Source: Mesotaenium endlicherianum (Eukaryota; Streptophyta; Zygnematophyceae; Zygnematales; Mesotaeniaceae). Taken from it: a stretch of 64,000 nucleotides of DNA. Position 1 is the first letter of the stretch, and every line of letters starts with the position of its first letter. This document shows positions 58,021-64,000 of the stretch, piece by piece. Under the pieces are notes generated by a model. It was not told where the DNA came from. It made no database searches and saw only the letters and a list, made by a program, of their open reading frames with translations. A program made the translations under genes and the position numbers. The stretch spans positions 420,266-484,265 of the forward strand of contig WELA01012483.1 in NCBI GenBank assembly GCA_009602735.1, given 5' to 3'.

Positions 58021-58920
58021 CTAAGGGCGCTGAGGCTGCTGCTGCTGCGACGGGGGCTGGCGGGCCGGCGTCGTGCGCGTCGTAGAAGACGGCAACACTG
58101 AGGCCTCCTGGCGCACGCCCGTGGATGCTAAGCCCACACGATCGCTAATGTTGCTTCGTGCGGCGGCCAAGCTCTGCTTCTCAACGGAGAGGTAGGCCTG
58201 CTCCAGAGAATACTCTGAACCGTGGCGGTCGATGAGGGGGACTACGAACCTCTCCCTCAGACGCGATTCGACGGCACGCAAGAAGATCTCCGCGGCCTCC
58301 CGGTCAGTGACGGTGCCGACAACGCGGCGGAGGTGCACCAAGCGGCGGTACATCATGCGGATAGTCTCGTTCTTGCGTCGGAAGAAGTGGTGCAGCTCGT
58401 ACACCTTCTCTTCAGTTGCAGCCTGGAACTCTGTCTTCAGGATGTTCCAGAAGGCTTGCACTGGATCAGCTAGCAAGGTCGCCACTGGTGGGTCACCCAC
58501 AAGCTCAGTGCGGGTCCGGAGCTCGGCCTCCTTCTCACGAAAGGTGTCGCGGGCCTCGTGCGAGAGGTAGCGCTTAAGCGTGTCGAAGACGTCGCGCTTA
58601 GTCAGCGTGGGTGTCTTGAGCTTTGCAGCCGCGAAGTCAGCCTGAAACTCCGAGATAGTATCTTCCAGATCACAGGTGCCTGGCCTACCGCTGAAGCGGT
58701 AGACAGACCTGTCAGTCCTGACCTCTTGGTCACCTGCCATGGGATACCAGAAATCGTAGTGAGCCCACTGGGGAGATGGCTCAGAAACAACTGCCGGGTG
58801 CTGGAGAGCAGGTTTTTCTTCTTCGGCGGGTTCAGTGACAGTGCTGAGATCTGAGCCTGAGTCCTCTCCACTAACCCCTTCGTAGTATGGCTGATAAGAA
58901 AGCCCACTACGGGTAGGCAT
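58021..58920 (-). CDS. Element B gag
   Basis: A 299-residue frame, start MPTRSGLSYQPYYEG. After an acidic N-terminus comes WYPMAGDQEV and a mostly helical capsid-type region (ISEFQADFAAAK, LKRYLSHEARDTFREKE, FWNILKTEFQAATEEKVYELHHFFRRKNETI, LRERFVVPLID given here as separate words). This corresponds to the retrotransposon gag domain. The C-terminus is Gln/Pro-rich and the zinc knuckle lies in the next ORF. The related gag of element A shares the start and the RKNET/QKNET word. The product would make the particle shell. Confidence 0.8.
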   Translation of the reverse strand: MPTRSGLSYQPYYEGVSGEDSGSDLSTVTEPAEEEKPALQHPAVVSEPSPQWAHYDFWYPMAGDQEVRTDRSVYRFSGRPGTCDLEDTISEFQADFAAAKLKTPTLTKRDVFDTLKRYLSHEARDTFREKEAELRTRTELVGDPPVATLLADPVQAFWNILKTEFQAATEEKVYELHHFFRRKNETIRMMYRRLVHLRRVVGTVTDREAAEIFLRAVESRLRERFVVPLIDRHGSEYSLEQAYLSVEKQSLAAARSNISDRVGLASTGVRQEASVLPSSTTRTTPARQPPSQQQQPQRP

Positions 58921-58968
58921 ACGCTGAAGGTTCTAATTGCTTGCACGCAAAGAGAGATCTTTTAGAAG

Positions 58969-59968
58969 TAAGGGAAGTGTACTCTCCAGAGTGAGCACCT
59001 CAAGACTGTAATCTGGTAGGAAAACAACTAATGAAGTATGGCTCAAAAGATCACTGGAAGCACATCATGATCTTCAGAGTAGTCCTATGGCAAGGGCTTA
59101 AGCTGTGACTTTGCTCACCACTTGTGAGGTTCTTCAAGTGACTGGAAGCCTGGAGGGCTTGCTCTTCACAAGAGAGTAGCTAAGTGGTCCTGAAAACACA
59201 AGAGATAAAAGTGTAAGCTTTACTGATAATCTCTGTTACTTACACCTGGCATAATGGACTTCTAAAAGATGTCTCTTCTAGGGACATCTCTAGTATTTAT
59301 ACTCCTGGAAATCCGGCGGGGTACACGGCAGATCCAATGCATGTAGTCACTCTAGGAGGCTCTCCTATGTCCACTAATGTGTACAAGGCATGTACTAGCA
59401 CTCCTATAGGCTAAGCATAACTCAAACCAATCAAAGCAAGGTGCGTAGGATATGCTACGTGTCCCTCATTGGCCGAGCTTACCTTGGGTGATTCTACCTA
59501 GATAGCGCCTCAAAAGTGGATCTGGAAATTGAGGAAGCTTCCTCTAGGAGTAGGTGATGCAGTCACCAAGTTATAGCCTCAATGATGCACATATACTATG
59601 GAAATGCAAAGCTGATGTAGGCTAAGGGGCTCGCGGATTTGTGCGCACAAGCTAGGGGTTTTAGGGGGTCACGAATAGGCAAGAATGTGCACATTGAAAC
59701 ACACATTGCCCTTTGGTGAGGATCCGCTAGGGGCCGGTAGGTGACGCGGGCTAGATCGCTCATATCTCGCGCGATACATGACCAAATGATGCGAACCCGG
59801 TGCCATTCGGAAGGTGACTCGACGCGCTACATTTTGGTGACTTGGAAATTGAGAAAAGGTCAACATATGGATGCGTAAAGTCTATGCAAAGTCGGCCTTC
59901 CTAGGTTCATGGTTCACACATGTGGAGCTCGGTTTCGTGCGGCAACCTCGACTCAATAAATCATGACA
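58969..59968 (-). repeat. Element B terminal repeat, remaining part of the split copy
   Basis: 1000 bp matching 47249-48248 without length difference. It starts 48 bp upstream (minus sense) of the gag start codon. No tRNA-type primer-binding site beginning TGG is visible at the junction. Confidence 0.88.
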
Positions 59969-59984
59969 TTGCCAACTACTATCG
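59969..59984 (+). mobile_element. scrap of element E reverse transcriptase beyond element B
   Basis: ttgccaactactatcgcc encodes the ANYYR word that should follow the FLGI text at 47108, so it is element E resuming after the insertion of element B. Its last bases meet element C in opposite orientation. Confidence 0.75.
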
Positions 59985-60852
59985 CCAGCCTCCTCCTTGA
60001 CAACTGCTGCCAACTGCCCTGCACCACCTGTTGGCGACTGAGAGCATGGAAAATGAAATGGGGAGCAAAACTCCTTGAGTTGCTGCGAGGACTCCTGTCT
60101 CCGCCTTCCCCCCCCAAGCAATCCAGAACCAAGACCAGGCCGCGGCGCAGGCGGCCGCTGGGAAGCAGGCCCCTCTCGCTGGGAACGCCAGGTTGTACCA
60201 GGCGGGGCGCGGCCGTCGCCGTCTGAATCACGATCCATGGCGTCGTAGGACTGGTCCATCTCAGGTTGACGAGCCCGGGCGTAGAGGGGAGTCAGGGCCT
60301 GCGTTTGCAAGAGGTTCCACGTCAAGACGTTGGCATCGATAGCCTGGCCAAGGAGACGTACGCGGTTGACCTCGGTGATGCCGTCCACCTGTGTGAGGTG
60401 CGTGGGAAGCCCATCGCACGGTCCATCTCCACGGCACGAGGCCGCTAGAACATGCCGGTCTCGAGGTCAATGATCATGCCGCGCTGGTCCCCTACGTAGG
60501 CCGCGCTATCGTAGCGACTCACAAATGTTGGAAGTGCCCTCATGACGTCGTGGAGGACCTCACACTGGGCCTGAGAAGGATGCAAAAGGGCGACCACTTG
60601 CTAGGCCAGGCACGCCATGTCGAGGATGGAGTCAACGTTGCGCGTGTGGCGTGGATGTGCGGCCGCCAATGCCTCGAGCGTGCCTGGCATGACCGGGTTG
60701 GAGAAGTAGGCACGCACGAGGTGCGCGAAGGAGCCAATATGAGCAGCGTCAATGACGGCCTCACGGCTGATGTAGCTGCTGCAGAGGGCAAAGTCGGCGC
60801 TAACGTGGGGCCGAGAATCGTGGCGGACAGCCACGTTCTCTAACACCCAGGC

Positions 60853-61771
60853 TGTAACGATCCGAGCTATTTTAGGCGTAATTGGGACGTTTTCCCAATT
60901 ACCTATAGTACGTTATGCTATTTATCATATTATTTGATAAATGATTGCATCTGCATCAATTATTTACCACACGAGTGTGCCGATTAATTCCTGGTCGATT
61001 GGCGAAACGACCGAAATACTATTGCAGAAAGCGTCGTAACGTAACTCGACTACTTTGCAAAAGTACGACATAATTATTCATAAAGTTACTTTGATTAATT
61101 ATGAGATGATGACTTAATAAATCTTGGATTGATTAAGTTGATATGATTGTCATTATTTCGGATAATGCACAATCATAGATTTCGCATTTACGACCAGTCA
61201 TTAATACGAAGAAACAGTCGTAAAAGTCAAACGACACATAACATGCAAAGCGACTGTGCATCCGAGCGGCTTCGAACCCGCGACCTGTCGTTTGAAACGT
61301 TCACACCTAACCAATTGGCAAAGTAGTTTTTATAGCTTCCGGTTCAAGAATAAGCATGTGTACGCAACTCCGCAAACAGTCGCAACTTTTCGGAAAGTCG
61401 CGAGAACGCGTATACGCCCGTTTGGCGCGAAACGGTTTTTTGAAAACCGTCGAAAAGTCTCCAAACCGCCAAACGGTGCGTTTTGAGCATTCGGCCGAAT
61501 AGGTCGTACCCCTTGGACCGTTTTCGTTGAACATAAACCAGTGCCCTAAGTGGTGACTTGAAGCACTCCAGTGCCTCACGATTTGCAAGTATAAATACTC
61601 GCAAGAGTCATTGTGAGTGCAACTCTCACAAGCACACATTCTACGTTAGATTTCATTTTTGCTATTTCAAGTATTTGTCCATTCGCTCAAGTATACAGAT
61701 TTTCTTTCCAGTTCAATTAAATATTCCTTGAATACCAAGGAAACATCCTCTTGAAAACCAAAAACGTTACA
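60853..61771 (+). mobile_element. solo LTR of an unrelated family inserted in element C
   Basis: 919 bp with ends tgtaacg and cgttaca, a perfect 7-bp terminal inverted repeat of TG...CA type, flanked by a near-perfect 5-bp duplication caggc (60848-60852) and cgggc (61772-61776). It interrupts the methyltransferase text of element C, which reads on across it in elements B and E. A TATA-like gtataaatactc at about 61589 supports plus orientation. No coding content. A tRNA-like segment lies inside on the minus strand. Confidence 0.8.
61255..61324 (-). other. tRNA-like segment with Pol III A- and B-box words
   Basis: On the minus strand ttgccaattggttagg resembles an A box (D arm) and, about 35 bases on, gggttcgaagccg fits the B-box consensus GGTTCGANTCC closely (T arm). 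The spacing fits a tRNA body without a convincing acceptor stem. It may be a SINE-derived or tRNA-derived piece captured in the LTR, not a working tRNA gene. Confidence 0.45.
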
Positions 61772-61776
61772 CGGGC

Positions 61777-62238
61777 GAGCGTGTGAGGCGGCTGGCGGTT
61801 CTCAACCATGTTGAGGACGCGGAGCAGATGCCAGAGCAAGGCCGTGCGTGGGTCACCGAGCGCGCCTCCTCGTCCGGCGATGAAGAAGCCCTGGCACTCC
61901 CAGCCAGCAATGATGAGGTCGATGGGCCCCAAGCGTGTGATGTGCTTGACGGTGATGTCGCGGATTTCCATGGGCCAACCGGTCTGGGCACGTAAGAATG
62001 CGTGCTCACGAAAGAGGTCATGGAAACGCTCGTGGCACAAGGCCATCTGCCTGCGGGCCACCTGCTCCACCTTGGCATCAGCGTCGACGTAGAAGTACCG
62101 CCGTACGGGGATGCCGACCTGCAGGGTGGCCAGCAGCCCTGTCGCAATGCCGGCGAAGAGCTCAACAAGGACAATGTCGCCGAGACGCTCGTCGAGCTGG
62201 GCGGTGTAGGTAGGCGTAGGAAGGGGACGACAACCCAT
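61777..62238 (-). CDS. Element C DNA methyltransferase, N-terminal part
   Basis: Contains motif I IVLVELFAGIATGLL, the YVDADA turn, the WPMEIRDITVKHI segment and the family-specific motif IV AGWECQGFFIAGRGG, running parallel to elements B and E. Motif VI and the rest lie beyond the inserted solo LTR (MLENVAVRHD near 60840). Part of a broken element. Confidence 0.8.
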
Positions 62239-64000
62239 GGCGGGATTGCATGACTGCGTTGGTGGAGGGTAGGAGCGTAGGATACTGTGCTAACAGGGCG
62301 CTATGCGGAGGGCTGCCACCGCGCGCTTGGCGTAGTCACGGGTAAGCGTGGGGATGCGCTGTAGCAGCGGCTGAGGGCGAGCCGTGCGCGCATGCGCCTG
62401 ATAAGTGCGCCAGCGAGCACGCGCGTCCTGCAACACCTCCTCTGGAACTGGGCGAGCCATAGTCTGCGCATCGCGGACGCGCATTGCAGCTGCCATCTGT
62501 CTCTCGCCCTGTGATCGGCATGGTGTGAAGCGGCGTGGGCCACCTGCTCCATGGCTGTGCCCTGGGGCAGATGGGGACGCGGGTCAAAGTACGCGTGCTT
62601 GCGCTCACAAAGATCCGCCTGTAGGGGAACGGTGCAACCAGAGCACTCGTCCCAGTTTGCCACCTGCCGAGGACGGACGAGCTGACGTGGAGCCAGCTGG
62701 ACTCGAGGGCGTAGCGGAGGGAGCGATACGAGCCAAACGCGCTCCTGCTGACGACGCTGCATGATCTCTGCGCGTATGGCGGTAGTATAAGGATGACGAT
62801 CGCGGGGCCAAACAGCGGTGCGGGCCACCTTATGAGGAGGTGACCCAGACGGCCCGTCGTCGGCTATGTGGCTGTGCGGGGCAGCGGCAGGCCAGCCGGG
62901 CGGCGTCTGGCACATCGCGTGGGCTGCATGGTGGAGGAAGACTATGCGTCATCTTTGCCGGTGCGGAGGTCGCGTGGGTCGCCGTAGGGCGGTGTGACTC
63001 AGCGAGGGCGCGTCTCGCGCAAAGGAGTGATCTCCCTATTGTCACGAAGAGGAGTAACCTCTTGTGCGCTCCTGGATGTATCGCGCAGGGGCGTAACCTC
63101 GCGAGCATCCCTGGCCTGCTCGCGGAGGGGAGTGACCTCATATGCGCACCGATTTGGCGGCGTAGTGCCGCGTGCGAGGCGCAGGGCCAGCCCGGCGTAG
63201 GGGCAAGGACTTGTACGCCGAGGGCTCAGGATGCTGAGCCTGGGTCCTGGGTCCTGGCTGCCGTGCGCGTACGACTCGCAGGTCGGCGGTAGGGAAAGGT
63301 GCCGTGGAGGCAGCGCTTGCTGAGGCGCGAGCCGGCCAGACTGTGCCCAGGTTGTTGCCAACAAACAAGTGCGTGATGTCACGGCACTCATTGCTGGTCG
63401 AACAGTCGTGCTGTATCGGATGACTGGGCCCGTCGGCACATTGATGGGCTCGACTTGGACTGGCCGTAGTCTCGTGCAAGAGAGTGCTGAAGCCGGGAGG
63501 CCCTGTTGGCTGGCGTCGGACGCGGGCCGTAGGCATGGGCGGCGGTGGCTCCTCTAAAGGCTGGATTGCAAGCTCCTTTGTGGCCTCCTGGGACCACTCC
63601 TGCCACTCCTCCTCTTCAACGCTCTCCAACGACGCGTCGTCGGACCTGCCTGGGTATGCCGCCTGCCTCATAGCCTCATCCTCAGATGTGGTAGTGCGCG
63701 GCCAGGAGTCACCAGTCCGGTGCGACGGTGCGGGCGAGGCGATTGGGAGGCCATGCGGTACTGCATGGCGACTTCCACAGGCACGTCATGCCGTACGCAA
63801 ACGTCCAATCTCGCTAAGGGTCCACTCGCCGCTGGCGGCTGTGGCCTAGGTGCGGCTGCAGCAGCTGTCATTGCGTCTTAGGCATGCGCTGCAGCAGTAA
63901 TGGCATCCGTGGCGATGGCGTGTGCCTTGACGGTGTCTGCAGCCATGTGACGTGTATGGCGCTATGGGCGGCGTGGATCCGCACCGTCTCCCTGGCTTGA

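Larger units (their letters stand above)
47113..59968 (-). mobile_element. Element B: Ty3/gypsy retroelement with DNA methyltransferase and PHD finger
   Basis: About 12.9 kb, inserted in the reverse transcriptase of element E, with a candidate 4-bp target duplication tcgc (47109-47112) and ttgc (59969-59972), one base different. Minus-strand parts in order: gag, a long ORF with zinc knuckle, Ala-rich linker and protease, an ORF with DNMT and the start of pol, and an ORF with the rest of pol, DDE integrase and PHD finger. The terminal repeats have an odd arrangement: one complete repeat (47113-48248), then a second whose two parts (48251-48386 and 58969-59968) enclose the coding region. The repeats differ by roughly 2-3% by eye, so it is fairly young. 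It looks nearly whole, with about one or two breaks. Confidence 0.85.
59985..64000 (-). mobile_element. Element C: second older copy of the DNMT family, minus strand
   Basis: Read from the right edge it contains the tail of the protease ORF (63668-63871), the Arg/Pro-rich start of the DNMT ORF (62301-63671, repeated EVTPLRE words), the methyltransferase (61717-62238, 60601-60846 and about 60330-60480) and the spacer after it (59985-60388). It is about 90% like element E in the spacer by eye. It is interrupted by the solo LTR at 60853 and stops at 59984/59985, where it meets element E in opposite orientation. It is broken in several places and old. The upstream part continues beyond the window. 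Confidence 0.82.

Noticed and set aside
58921-58968. tRNA primer-binding site for element B
   Set aside because: The short stretch between the repeat and gag shows no TGG-starting sequence resembling a tRNA 3' end.
1-64000. CRISPR arrays, bacterial operons or a prophage
   Set aside because: No regularly spaced repeats or bacterial gene organisation. The introns, LTR elements and gene families are eukaryotic.

Overview
The window looks like a repeat-rich nuclear locus of a streptophyte plant, most likely a charophyte green alga. The reasons are two intron-rich host genes with plant-type sequences (an augmin subunit 6 gene and a PWP1 WD-repeat gene), a plant ZFN-like CCCH zinc-finger gene, and Ty3/gypsy retroelements that carry a cytosine-C5 DNA methyltransferase (DNMT), a combination reported from charophytes. 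The species cannot be fixed from sequence alone.

Layout. 1-136: tail of an LTR. 137-2085: remnants of a chromodomain-type Ty3/gypsy element. About 3.1-7.2 kb (minus): element A, an old retroelement with gag, protease and a DNMT but no reverse transcriptase that I can see. 7.2-10.4 kb: no recognisable gene. 10.4-12.1 kb (plus): CCCH zinc-finger gene. 13.1-17.9 kb (minus): PWP1. 18.6-23.8 kb (plus): HAUS6/AUG6, divergent from PWP1 across a 757-bp gap. 25.5-26.8 kb: broken CCCH gene pieces in both orientations, with an imperfect palindrome. 27.9-29.4 kb: truncated duplicate of HAUS6, cut off by an LTR.

From 29.4 kb to the right edge the window is nested LTR elements. Element E (plus, DNMT family) runs from 30.5 to 47.1 kb with a scrap at 59.97 kb. 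Three later elements interrupt it: G (35898-40613, young and mostly non-coding), H (40799-45877, chromovirus) and B (47113-59968, minus). Each has terminal repeats and a matching or near-matching target duplication. B is the best preserved member of the DNMT family: gag, zinc knuckle, protease, DNMT, reverse transcriptase, RNase H, DDE integrase and a C-terminal PHD finger. A further copy, C (minus), abuts E tail to tail at 59984/59985 and carries a solo LTR (60853-61771).

The most interesting content is the DNMT/PHD Ty3/gypsy family: a DNA-methylation writer and a likely histone-tail reader in one retroelement, with terminal repeats arranged in an unusual split pattern. The host genes are ordinary housekeeping functions (ribosome biogenesis, spindle microtubule nucleation, RNA binding). 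Exon boundaries were read by eye from GT/AG signals and family similarity. Ages are rough estimates from visible differences between repeats.
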